A stretch of 64,000 bases of DNA from the NCBI GenBank assembly GCA_030849465.1, contig JARVLF010000021.1, positions 1-64,000 on the forward strand, read 5' to 3'. The notes below the pieces were generated by a model, which was not told the DNA's origin, ran no database searches, and saw only the letters and a program-made list of their open reading frames with translations. Source of the DNA: Moesziomyces globuligerus. Taxonomy: Eukaryota > Basidiomycota > Ustilaginomycetes > Ustilaginales > Ustilaginaceae. This document shows positions 7,712 to 16,718 of the stretch, piece by piece (position 1 is the first letter of the stretch; the number at the start of each line of letters is the position of its first letter). The position numbers and the translations under genes are program-made.

Positions 7712-9988
7712 TTAGTCCTGCATGCCATCCTCGGCCTTGGTCTTCTTCTTGCCCGCTCGCGCCGCCGCCGGCGCCTTCTTCTTGGCCGACTTTTTGACCT
7801 CTTCTTCCTCGTCGACGTCGTCGTCGTCTTGCACGTACCCCTCCTCGGCCTCTTCGTCCTCGTCGTGCGTCGCATACCACTCCTGCACCTTGATCGCCAG
7901 CAGCCGCTCCAGGTCCGGCACGGGCTGCTTGGCCAGCGCATAGCCGTACTTGCGCGCCACCGCCAGCCTCGCCCGATTCCGCCGACCCAACAGTCCGCGG
8001 TACTGCTCGACCAACGCTCCAATGTGGTCGAGACTCTTCATCAGCACCACCGCCTCCGACCTCGGCCCGGCGCGTCCGTCGATCTTCTCGCCGTCGATCT
8101 CGATCCCCGCCTCGTCGCCCTTCTTGCCCGCGCCCGCCGCCTTCTTCTTCTTGGCCGGGCTCTTGCCCTTGCCCTCGGGCGGCTCGTCGTCGCTGCCTTC
8201 GTCGTCGCTCGCCTCGTCGTCGCCCTCGCGCTTCTTGGTGCTCGCTTCGCGCTCCAGCGCCTCGCGCAGGCTCGGCACAATGTCGCACAGCAGCTCGTAG
8301 CCCTTGCGGATGTTGGCGCGCCGCTTCTGCTCCGACGCAATGTGGTTCGCCTTCTTCTCCTCGGTCGTCAGCAGCGTGTTGGGCTTCTTCTCCTTCTCCG
8401 CCTCTTCGGCTTCCCTCTTGAGCTCCTCTTCCGTCGGTTCCGGCTTGATCTCCAGGCCCGTGCTCGCATCGATCAGCCCGTTTTCGATGTGCTGCTGCCG
8501 GAGCATGGCCAAATGCGGCTGCGTGCGCTTCTCAGCCTGCGCCGGGTTGAAGTACATCTGTACGTTCGATGGGAGCGCCCTCTGCGCGCCCTCGAGGTCC
8601 AGCTCCAGATTGGCTAGGTCCGACAGCGCCCGGATCACGGCGCCCGACGGCCCGGCGTTGAGCGAGGATGCCTGCGTCGGCGCTGTTTTGGGCGCCCCGG
8701 ACGATGTGCGCTTCAGCGCCGTTGCTCCCGTCGATCCGGACGGCGACGCAGACGATGTCGGTCCTGCCCATCCCGCCGAAGCGTTGCGCTGCGCTGCCTT
8801 GCCCGGCGCGGCTTCTGTTGCTCCAGCGCGCGGCGGTCTCCCCTTGGGCGTAGAGCTGCCTTCTGCTGGCTGCTCCTCGTCCTCGGCGGCCGCCGCCGCG
8901 GCGCCCGGACCCAGGAGAGAGGCTGCACCCAGCCCTGCATCCTTGTTGAACATGGCGAGTGCCTGGGCCGAGAATCCGTTTGGCATGCCCGGCGTCGCTC
9001 CGCGCATGTCGTGCTGCCTTGCGCCCTGAGCCTGCGCCTGGCCCTGCTGGAGCGAGCCAAAATTGTGGCTGCTTGGAAACTGCGCACCAAGCATGGCGAG
9101 GCCGGCGTGGCCCTCGTCTACGCCGGGATAGAAGGGCGCGCGGTGCTGCTGTGCCATGTGCTGCTGGGCGAGCTGGAGCTGCGCCTGCTGGTGCGCCGGT
9201 GTCTGGAAGAAGAGGTTGTCGTACGGACCGGTGAAGATGGCCGAGGCGCTCGCACGTCGGTGCTGTTCGTTGAGCGCGGCATGGAGCGGATGCTGCGGTC
9301 CTCGACTTGCCTGGGCCTCGAGGAAGGAGAGCTGCTCCATCTGCCACGCCTTGTTCTTGCCGTACCCTGCGGCGGCAGCAGCCGGCGACAAAGGCCCATT
9401 GGATGTGGCGGCGAACGAAGCGTGACGGCCGGCAGGATGCGCCTGGACGAAACTGTCCTGGAGGTGGCCGGCGCCGTACGGAGAGGTGGTCGGAGGCGTC
9501 GCGCCGCGTGGCCGGTGGCCGTAGAGGTTGAAGCTGTTGAGTCTCTGGGCGTTGGAACCGTCGTACTGGCCGGGTGACGACGAGGCGTAGGCGGCGGGGT
9601 TGTGACCCGACAGACTGCGGGTGCGCATGTCGAGCGCAGCGCCAGCGTCGGGAGCGGCGGTCTGTAGCATGTTTGCCGACGTTGTGGCCTGTGCGCCGAG
9701 ATGATCGTGAGTCGAAGCTATGTTGGGAGGCAGGAGTGACGGCACCTTGAAGCCGGGCGCGCCGATGGTGAAGGGATCAAACGACTCGGCAGACGAGAGC
9801 GAGTCGGTGATGAACTTGGACTCTTCCGAGCTGAAGAGCGAAGCCGAGCCGGATGCTGCGGCTGACGAAGAAGATGCCGATGGCTCGGGCAAGCGTGCTG
9901 CAGTGTATCCGTTTGCGGTGGGTGTGAGTGAAGCTGATGAGCCCGAGTCTGACGAGGCCGAGTGCGGCTGAGGGATGGCGAACGACAT
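7712..9988 (-). CDS. bHLH transcription factor with long loop insertion
   Basis: 758 residues from the ATG at 9988. Residues 1-~540 are Ser/Ala/Gln-rich and disordered, typical of activator sequence. The basic region and helix 1 are at ~547-580 (NHIASEQKRRANIRKGYELL) and carry the His-Glu-Arg residues that read E-box half sites. Helix 2 (SEAVVLMKSLDHIGALVEQYRGLL) starts only at ~644, so the loop is ~60 residues of acidic then Lys-rich sequence. A conserved-looking tail (~665-705) and an acidic/basic C-terminus follow. Function is probably nuclear, E-box type, as part of a dimer; the target pathway cannot be told from sequence. It is tandem with the MAPKK gene upstream and convergent with CDC123. 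Confidence 0.85.
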   Translation of the reverse strand: MSFAIPQPHSASSDSGSSASLTPTANGYTAARLPEPSASSSSAAASGSASLFSSEESKFITDSLSSAESFDPFTIGAPGFKVPSLLPPNIASTHDHLGAQATTSANMLQTAAPDAGAALDMRTRSLSGHNPAAYASSSPGQYDGSNAQRLNSFNLYGHRPRGATPPTTSPYGAGHLQDSFVQAHPAGRHASFAATSNGPLSPAAAAAGYGKNKAWQMEQLSFLEAQASRGPQHPLHAALNEQHRRASASAIFTGPYDNLFFQTPAHQQAQLQLAQQHMAQQHRAPFYPGVDEGHAGLAMLGAQFPSSHNFGSLQQGQAQAQGARQHDMRGATPGMPNGFSAQALAMFNKDAGLGAASLLGPGAAAAAAEDEEQPAEGSSTPKGRPPRAGATEAAPGKAAQRNASAGWAGPTSSASPSGSTGATALKRTSSGAPKTAPTQASSLNAGPSGAVIRALSDLANLELDLEGAQRALPSNVQMYFNPAQAEKRTQPHLAMLRQQHIENGLIDASTGLEIKPEPTEEELKREAEEAEKEKKPNTLLTTEEKKANHIASEQKRRANIRKGYELLCDIVPSLREALEREASTKKREGDDEASDDEGSDDEPPEGKGKSPAKKKKAAGAGKKGDEAGIEIDGEKIDGRAGPRSEAVVLMKSLDHIGALVEQYRGLLGRRNRARLAVARKYGYALAKQPVPDLERLLAIKVQEWYATHDEDEEAEEGYVQDDDDVDEEEEVKKSAKKKAPAAARAGKKKTKAEDGMQD

Positions 9989-10519
9989 GACCGCTGCGCG
10001 AGCGCGCGAGCTGGATCGGGTGACGGCGCAGACGGGACGTCAAGAGTTGGGCTTAGCGGACGCGGATAGGTTGGCTGAGCCTCATTGGGCGCGCAGAGTG
10101 AAGCGAGGGTGGGATCCGGTAGGTGGATGGGGTGGTGGTCGTCTTGGATGGAGGGGCTCAGTGGTGTAGTCGTGGTTGGATGGCGGTTGAGAGGCACCTT
10201 CTCTCGCCGGCTGCAGCAACTCTGGTTCGGCTGCGCATTTGTGCCGCACAGAGCCAGAAATTGTGGGGGAATTCGGATCCGTCTGCGGCAGAATTGGACT
10301 GATTTTCCTTTTTCACACGCAGATCTCGCAAACTCAACCCGCAACCGCAACCGCCGCCGCTCACAACTCGCACAGACTCAGGCTCACACTTCATGCCATC
10401 CCAGCTATCCGCACTCACATCCTTCTCACTGCGTTTGCTGGCAGCAATCAGACACCGGTCACATTCAAGCTTGAACAGTACTCTGATGGTTGGCATTGAC
10501 GTTCTGCTCGGCATGGTGA
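9989..10519. promoter_or_regulatory. Upstream region of the bHLH gene, 3' flank of the MAPKK gene
   Basis: 530 bp between the bHLH start and the MAPKK stop, both on the minus strand. On the minus strand the first ~200 bp before the bHLH ATG is pyrimidine-rich, as in many fungal 5' leaders. I see no open frame with coding character and no RNA gene. Confidence 0.45.
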
Positions 10520-12538
10520 TCATGCATGCGCGCCATCTTCGTCTATAGGGCTTCCGACGAGGCCAACATCAGCTTCGCGCAGCTTGGCCATCAGTCGCTC
10601 CTCCTGGCTCCGGTGCTGGCTGTCGGACCTCGCTCGACCACTGGGCACGCCTACACCCAGCACTGCAACCGTCCGCGGCTGCTCATGCTCTCGCGCTGTC
10701 GATGCGGTGTCGTGCTGCGTGCGTCCGGTATCGACGGCGATCGAGATCTTGGGCGCGCGTGGCCGCAACGTCGACGGAACCGTCTGCTCTGCTGGCGCTT
10801 CCATACCCCGGCTCGACGATGTTTCCGACATGGCCGCAGCGGAGGGTTTCGTTTGCGACGTTACGCGGTGCAGTGCGGTTGCCGAGGCGATGGGGGCCGA
10901 GCGCACGCTGGGGATCCTGCCCAGCGTTGCACTTGCTGTGGCCTGTGTCGGTGTTTGGTGTGAACTCGACGATTGCTCGCCTGTAGCCTGCTGACCCGCA
11001 ATCGACGATGGCAGGTAGCTCCACCCATACACGTCCGCCACAAACTTGGCAATGTCCGGCTGGGGCTGGCGCGTCTCGGACTTGCGGATGAATGGATGGC
11101 TGATCATCTTGTGCGGTCCGGGCCTCTTGGTCGGCTCCTTCTCGAGGCACCGCTCGATAAAGTCGCGCAGCGCCCTCGACCACTTGACGCCTGCCTTCTC
11201 ATCGTCCTGCAGCTCGGGTACCTTCATGTTGACCACGTATGAGAGCAGATCGATTGGTCCCAGCGGCGGCTCGCCCTCGGCCGGGAACGGGAAGCGGTTG
11301 CTGGCCACCTCGAGGATGGTCAGGCCGAGCGACCACACGTCCGAGGTGATCGTATACGCCAGCCCACGAATGCGCTCGGGCGCCATGTAGTAGCTCGTGC
11401 CCGTAAACGTACCGGCGACCGAGTTGATCAGCTCGCCCGAGACGCCAAAGTCGCACAGCTTGATCTGGCCCTCCCTCGTGACGACGATGTTGCTGGGCTT
11501 GATGTCGCGGTGAATGATCTTGCGCTCGTGCAGATAGCTCAGGCCCTTGAGCACGCACTCGGCCACCTTGCCTAGCACCTTTTCGCCCGTGCGTCCGTTG
11601 CGGCTCTTGACCTTCTTGTAGATGGCATCGAGCGAGCCCGCCTCGGCGTACTCCATGCAGATCGCGATCGACGTGTCTTGGTCCTCGAGAAAGGCGCCGT
11701 AGTAGCGCACAATGTAGTCCGAGTGGCACGAGCGGTTGAATGCCAGCTCGCGCAAGATCTGCCGGTGGATGGCCGGGTTGGGCGAAGTGGAGATGGTCTT
11801 CTTGGCCATGATCAGACCCGTCGGTCGATGGCGAACCTTGTGCACCTCGCCACTGGCGCCTTCGCCCAGCCGCGAGAGCATCTCGAAGTTGCCTGCAAGC
11901 ACGAGATCATCGTCGTGGCCGCTGGAGCTTCCACCGCGGTTGGAGGCTGCCGAGGCGCTCGAGTCGGCGCGGGAGCGCGACTGGGACGGTGTCGAGCCCG
12001 CATCTGCGGCGGCCGACTCGACTGATGCGGCGGTGGACGAGCGAGCCGTGGCTACGTTTGCGCTGCCTCCTGAGCTGCCTGATCTCCAGAAGCCACTGGA
12101 TGAGTGATGACCGCCTGTGGCGGGGATCCGGAGGCCGTTGGCGTCCAGACGTTCCGAGTCGGCATCGGCCATGGACATACCGCCGATGGCTCGACGGAGG
12201 TCGTCGGTGAGCGCACTGTGCATCTGTGCATTGGTTAGGTGCGGAACCGTGTCCGGGTATATGGTGGAAGCGTTGGACGTGTACATGCCAGGATGGCCGT
12301 CTTCGTAGCCATCGTCCGGATATGCTTGACCGAGGGAGAGCGACGGTGCCGAAGTGTTGGCGATGGTGAGTTGCGGGCGCTGCAAAGGCGCAGCAGCGGG
12401 GTGATTTGCATTGAGCGCAACATCGTCGCGCTGCGAGGTGCCACCGGGAGCCGAGGAAGACGACGAGGGTCTGTTGGGGATGGTGAGCTTGGGCATGCCC
12501 GGCTTGCGCGGCTTCTTGGGTGGGATTAGCGACGCCAT
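10520..12538 (-). CDS. MKK1: MAP kinase kinase of the Mkk1/Mkk2 (cell wall integrity) type
   Basis: 672 residues from the ATG at 12538 (MASLIPPKKPRK); an earlier in-frame ATG would add a Ser-rich stretch translated from a GA microsatellite and looks like 5' UTR. The N-terminal ~215 residues are low complexity, with a basic start that may serve as a MAPK-docking site (inference). The kinase domain spans ~217-485: glycine loop LGEGASGEVH, catalytic HRDIKPSN at ~342, DFG in CDFGVSGELINS, activation segment SVAGTFTGTSYYMAPERI with the S/T-x(3)-S/T MAPKK phosphosite pattern, and terminal HPFIRKS. The activation segment resembles yeast Mkk1/Mkk2 and S. pombe Pek1 rather than Ste7 or Pbs2, so a role between a Bck1-like MAPKKK and an Slt2-like MAPK is expected. 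The C-terminal ~180 residues are disordered. Divergent from VPS2. Confidence 0.88.
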   Translation of the reverse strand: MASLIPPKKPRKPGMPKLTIPNRPSSSSSAPGGTSQRDDVALNANHPAAAPLQRPQLTIANTSAPSLSLGQAYPDDGYEDGHPGMYTSNASTIYPDTVPHLTNAQMHSALTDDLRRAIGGMSMADADSERLDANGLRIPATGGHHSSSGFWRSGSSGGSANVATARSSTAASVESAAADAGSTPSQSRSRADSSASAASNRGGSSSGHDDDLVLAGNFEMLSRLGEGASGEVHKVRHRPTGLIMAKKTISTSPNPAIHRQILRELAFNRSCHSDYIVRYYGAFLEDQDTSIAICMEYAEAGSLDAIYKKVKSRNGRTGEKVLGKVAECVLKGLSYLHERKIIHRDIKPSNIVVTREGQIKLCDFGVSGELINSVAGTFTGTSYYMAPERIRGLAYTITSDVWSLGLTILEVASNRFPFPAEGEPPLGPIDLLSYVVNMKVPELQDDEKAGVKWSRALRDFIERCLEKEPTKRPGPHKMISHPFIRKSETRQPQPDIAKFVADVYGWSYLPSSIAGQQATGEQSSSSHQTPTQATASATLGRIPSVRSAPIASATALHRVTSQTKPSAAAMSETSSSRGMEAPAEQTVPSTLRPRAPKISIAVDTGRTQHDTASTAREHEQPRTVAVLGVGVPSGRARSDSQHRSQEERLMAKLREADVGLVGSPIDEDGAHA

Positions 12539-13269
12539 GGGGACGAATGGTCTTGGTGGGATGAACTGAACCGCTTTGGTACAGCGACGAGAGAGAGAGA
12601 GAGAGATGGGGAAGCTTGAGACAAGCGTGTGCTTGCCCGACCTAGGAGCGGAGGCGCATGTGTCGGAGGAGACAGAGCTCGGGCGTGCTCGCAAGGGTCG
12701 CGTGCGCGCCGTAGGACCTGATCGGGTCGGGAAGCGTGGCTAGCTCGGGCGTTGGCTCCTTGTTCCGAGTGCCTCAGCGCAGAGGGTCAAGATGAATGGA
12801 TGCGAGGGTGGTGGCCGGGCGGATAGTCGATTTGTGATTGCGCTCGGGTGCATGGCATGGCTAGACGATGAGCTTTGGAATCCTCACTGACAGCGCACTG
12901 ACACCGGCGCCTAGTTTCAAAGTGTGAGACCTTACGTAGTCACATCTTGAGGCCGTAAAAAAAGGGGATCGCGTGTTGCTCCACTTTTGGAGCTGCGCGC
13001 GGATGCGCCGAACATCCCATCCCATCCCATCCCATCCCATCTCACCCGGACACAGCTGCAGAGCCCGCTCGCAGCTGAGCCGGTCAATCTCGAGGGTCTC
13101 GCTGCTCACCATCCACTATCGCCTTGGCCTTACATTGCCTCGACGCTTCTCCCTTCGATCGCATCCGTCGACTACTCGCATCTGACAGCACCGACCGTCC
13201 CAACACTTTCCTCCTCCGCGCTCCGTACAAGAGCACACGCCTCAAGCGCCTCCACTTGAGCCTGTCAGC
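12539..13269. promoter_or_regulatory. Divergent promoter MAPKK / VPS2 with microsatellites
   Basis: 731 bp between the two start codons. A GA dinucleotide tract at ~12584-12604 would lie in the MAPKK 5' leader as a CT tract. A pentamer tract (CATCC) of about six units lies at ~13014-13041 near the VPS2 side. No open frame supported by homology is seen. Confidence 0.5.
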
Positions 13270-14168
13270 ATGAACATCATCGACTCGCTCTTTGGGCGGA
13301 CCAAGTCGCCCGCAGAACGGCTGCGCCAGCATCAGCGCACGCTGCAAAAGGCACAGCGGGAGCTCGACCGCGAACGCACCAAGCTCGAGCAGCAGGAGAA
13401 GAAGCTCACCCAAGACATCAAGAAGAGCGCCCGCGCAGGCCAGATGGTGAGTATCCCCTCGCTCCGCGCGCAGCTCCGTGACCCACCTCGACTGACCCAC
13501 CTCGACGGTGACTGACCTCGACTCTCCTGCGTGCTCCTCACAGCCTGCGTGCAAGGTCATGGCCAAGGACCTGGTGCGAACACGCCGCCACATCCACAAG
13601 TTCTACCAGATGAAGACGCAGCTCCAGGCCGTCTCGTTACGCATCCAGACGCTGCGCAGCAACCAGCAGATGGCAGAAGCCATGAAGGGCGCCACTCGCG
13701 TAAGCAACCCCGGCCCCCGTCTGCTACGACAAACAAGCTCAAAAGCGCGCACCCAGCTGACCTCCCTCTTGCATCTGCCTACAGGCGATGGGAACGATGA
13801 ACCGCAGCATGAACCTGCCTGCGATCCAGCGCATCATGCGCGACTTTGAGCGCGAGAGCGCCACCATGGACATGAAGGACGAGATGATGGGCGAAGCGGT
13901 CGACGAGGCCATGGACGACGAAGACGAAGGCGTCGGCGAGGAGGAGGAGTCGGACAACATCCTCAAGGAGGTGCTCGACGAGATCGGCGTCTCGGTCGGT
14001 CAGCAGCTCGGCGAGGCTCCCACAGCAGCGTTATCCGCTCCACAGGCCGCGCCCCAGCAGCGCGTCGCCATCGGCGAAGGCGCAGGCGGGAGCGGTGGAT
14101 TTGCCGGCGGCGCTTCCAAGGACGAGGATGCGTTGCAAGCTCGTCTCGACAACCTGCGTAGAGACTGA
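13270..14168 (+). CDS. VPS2: ESCRT-III subunit Vps2/Did4 (CHMP2), three exons
   Basis: Exons 13270-13446, 13544-13699 and 13785-14168 join in frame to 238 residues. Introns are GTGAGT...CAG (97 bp) and GTAAGC...CAG (85 bp). Vps2 caps Snf7 filaments and recruits Vps4 during multivesicular body sorting, cytokinesis and membrane repair at endosomes. Family features are the N-terminal amphipathic start MNIIDSLFGR, a basic helix 1 (LRQHQRTLQKAQRELDRER), MAKDLVRTRRHIHKFYQMKTQLQAV in helix 2, an acidic middle (MDDEDEGVGEEEESD), and a C-terminal MIM-like LQARLDNLRRD that should bind the Vps4 MIT domain. Length matches the family (~225-240). Confidence 0.93.
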
Positions 14169-14540
14169 GCTCACCCGCACCGAGGTTGCGTGACGTCGCC
14201 GAGTCACCTTTGCTTCTGTGCAGCTGTTGTGGACGTGATCTAATGTGCATTCATGGGTAGATTCCGAACTGGCCGTCGGAAGCATCGTTTGAGCGGGAGC
14301 TGCGCAAGTGAATAGCGAGCCAAAGTGTCGAATGGCTCTAGACTGGCGGTGAGGTGCAATTTGGTGTATGCACGGAGCACGCGAGCCGAAGCCACGCGCC
14401 AAATGCCGCTCCGTGCAGAGTGTGGAGTCCATGACAGCGCACTTGGTGTTCCTGCACGACGCTTCCTACCAACACGATCCCCACACACGCCCCTCGCCCG
14501 GCCGAACTTGCTCTCTTCGCCCGTCGCTGCTCCTACATGC
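14169..14540. promoter_or_regulatory. VPS2-BTN1 intergenic region
   Basis: 372 bp between the VPS2 stop and the chosen BTN1 start. The reading frame of BTN1 stays open upstream to 14325 but reads low-complexity sequence with no family resemblance, so it is probably 5' UTR. The ~80 bp before the ATG are pyrimidine-rich. Confidence 0.4.
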
Positions 14541-16299
14541 ATGGTCGTCGTTGAAGCCGTGCCCCTTCGCCGCATCGGAGACCGCGAGCCATCCCTCCCC
14601 ACCTCTCCCTCGTATTCAGCTACCGTCGCCGAGGCTACATATAGACGCAGTGTCGATGACGACGACATGGTCACTGCTACCTCGCCTACACGCCGTGACC
14701 GCTCACGGCCGTCGCCAGACACCGGCACAAAGAAACGCACGTCGTACGCGCTCAACTCGGCGTTCTTCCTGTTCGGACTGCTCAACAACTCGCTCTATGT
14801 CGTCATCCTCACCGCCGCCCTCGAGCTCCTTCCCCAGGGTGTGCCGACGGGCCTGGTGAGCTTCGCCAACATTTTCCCTGCCCTAATCGCAAAGGCCGTT
14901 TGGCCTTACCTTCTCCGCGGCACGGTCCGATACACCCGGCGCGTATGGTCGTGCGCAGCACTCAGCTTCGTCGGCATGCTGCTCGTCTCGTTCTTCCCCG
15001 CGCTCACCATGCGGCTGCTCGGAATCTCGCTCGCCTCCTTCTCGTCCGGACTCGGCGAGCTCACCTTCCTCCAGCTCAGCACCCGCTATGCGCCCAAGCA
15101 CCGAAGCAGCAGCTTGGCGCCAAGTGCAGCAGCTAGCGCAGGGCTCGAGACCAACTTTGCAGGCGATGCGGTCGGCTGGTTTGCAAGCGGTACGGGTGCC
15201 GCTGGGCTGGTGGGCGCCGCGGCATGGTGGGCGGTCAGGCCGCTCGGCGTGCAGACGGGCATGGCGATTCTCAGCGTGCTGCCGGGGTTCATGGTGCTGG
15301 CGTATCTGTTCGTGCTGCCCTCGGTCGAACAGCTGCTCTACGGCACCGACGCAGCAGGACCTCAGTACGCTCCCGTATCGACGTCGGAGGATGCACCTAC
15401 GAGCTCGACCCGCGAGCCGATCCAGGACGACGACGAAGACGACCATACCCACCTCGATAACGGCCGGGCGGAGCGCATGACTGATGGCGGCGCAGAGGAC
15501 GACGTGCAGGTTCGATTGAGCTTCGCCGAGAAGATGGCATTGCTGCGACCGATGTTGCTGCGCTACATCCTGCCACTGGTTACCGTGTACTTTGCCGAGT
15601 ATACGATCAACCAGGGTGTAGCACCTACGCTTATCTACCCGCTGCCGACATCGACCTCGCATCCGCTGCTGGCGCTGGTGATTCGCAAGCTGACCGACTA
15701 CTATCCGCTGTACCAGCTGGTCTACCAGACATTTGTCTTCCTCTCGCGCTCGTCGATCTCGATCTTCAAGCTTCCCGCCATCCCGCGCCACCTGCTCTGG
15801 CTGCCGGCGGGACTCCAGACAGGACTGCTGCTGCTGCTGGCGTCCGAGAGCCTGCATGCGTGGTTCAGGGAGAGCATCGCCAGCCCGCTCGTCATCGTGC
15901 TCATCTGCGTAGAGGGTCTCGCGGGAGGCGCGGCGTACGTCTCGGTGTTCTACAGCATCGGCGTCGATGAACATAGTCAGCATAGCGCCATTGCTCTTCC
16001 TCACGAGGAAGGCGGTGGTGGTACAGAGGAGGGAGAGGACCAGGCATATGTGATGGCAAAGAAGGCCCAGGAACACGAGTTCCGTATCGGATGCGTTGGC
16101 GTAAGTACCCAGACTCGGAACACAGCAACGTGCCGAAACGAGCGAAACACTGACCCCTTCTCCATCCTTGTTTTCATGCGTCTGGCAGTTCGGAGATAGC
16201 TTAGGCATCCTGGTGGCGAGCGTGATCAGCATGCCCCTCCAGCTCGGTCTCTGCAATGCACAGGTCGCCGCTGGCCGTGACCTCTGCAAACAAGCCTAG
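14541..16299 (+). CDS. BTN1: Battenin/CLN3-family lysosomal membrane protein Btn1, two exons
   Basis: Exons 14541-16100 and 16189-16299, intron GTAAGT...CAG of 88 bp, 556 residues. The start at 14541 (MVVVEAVPLRR) is preferred because upstream codons look like leader; 14325 is the alternative. CLN3/Btn1 is a polytopic vacuole/lysosome protein affecting pH homeostasis and basic amino-acid or glycerophosphodiester transport. The hallmark YALNSAFFLFGLLNNSLYVV opens the membrane region at ~residue 70; further blocks are PALIAKAVWPYLL, FSSGLGELTFLQLS, YFAEYTINQGVAPTL, and in exon 2 GDSLGILVASVISMPLQLGLC. About ten hydrophobic segments are visible. A soluble acidic loop lies at ~285-325. The second exon is needed for the conserved last membrane segment. 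Confidence 0.93.
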
Positions 16300-16452
16300 A
16301 TCCATCTTAAAGTAAGACTGCGCAATGCTACTTTCTTCACCATCCCAGCATCTCCAGCATCGGCTCGCCAGTCTCGAAGGTTTCACGACATACACAGTCG
16401 GAATAAAGTTGTGTAAACATATACGCCATACACGCAATATTGCGCATGCAGT

Positions 16453-16543
16453 GGTCCTATAGCTCAGCGGTAGAGCGTCGGCTTCCAGTCGCTCTATTTC
16501 AGGAAATTTCCGAAGGTCATCCGTTCAAATCGGGTTGGGATCA
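16453..16543 (+). tRNA. tRNA-Trp(CCA) with intron
   Basis: Cloverleaf folds: acceptor GGTCCTA / TGGGATC with A73; D stem GCTC/GAGC; anticodon stem TCGGC with TCCGA (one end mismatch); variable AGGTC; T arm ATCCG-TTCAAAT-CGGGT. Anticodon CCA is at 16485-16487. A ~19-nt intron (about 16489-16507) follows position 37. A T-rich terminator (TTTCTTTTTT) follows directly. The body matches eukaryotic tRNA-Trp. The exact intron edges are uncertain by 1-2 nt. Confidence 0.87.
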
Positions 16544-16554
16544 TTTCTTTTTTG
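16544..16554 (+). terminator. Pol III terminator after tRNA-Trp
   Basis: TTTCTTTTTT starts one base after the discriminator base. Comparable T runs follow all five tRNA genes in the window. Confidence 0.75.
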
Positions 16555-16718
16555 TCAATTTTTGGGTTGCCCATCCCCTTGCCATCATCGGCTCCTCATC
16601 ACAAGACAGTACACATACGCACACGCCGACCGGATTAGGAATGAGGGCGACGCGCAACAATGAGCAGTGTCGGCAGGGCAAAAGCATTCAAAATGGGAAA
16701 AGACATGCTGGAGGGTGA

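Larger units (their letters stand above)
16300..16718. other. Convergent junction BTN1 / GRC3 containing tRNA-Trp
   Basis: 419 bp between the two stop codons. Apart from the tRNA gene at 16453-16543 and its TATA-like upstream element (~16418-16424), I see no coding feature. A CACACGC-type short run lies near 16615-16630. Confidence 0.5.

Noticed and set aside
12014..13045. CATCC pentamer tract near 13014 as a possible telomere-like repeat
   Set aside because: The unit differs from CCCTAA and is a simple promoter microsatellite.
14883..16289. 468-codon frame antisense to BTN1
   Set aside because: Arg/Gln/His-rich with no family resemblance, and it overlaps a well-supported gene.
16481..16490. 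Reading the tRNA at 16453 as tRNA-Gly(TCC)
   Set aside because: Shifting the anticodon by one breaks the anticodon stem and gives a 4-nt variable loop; the Trp(CCA) reading gives the standard AGGTC variable region.
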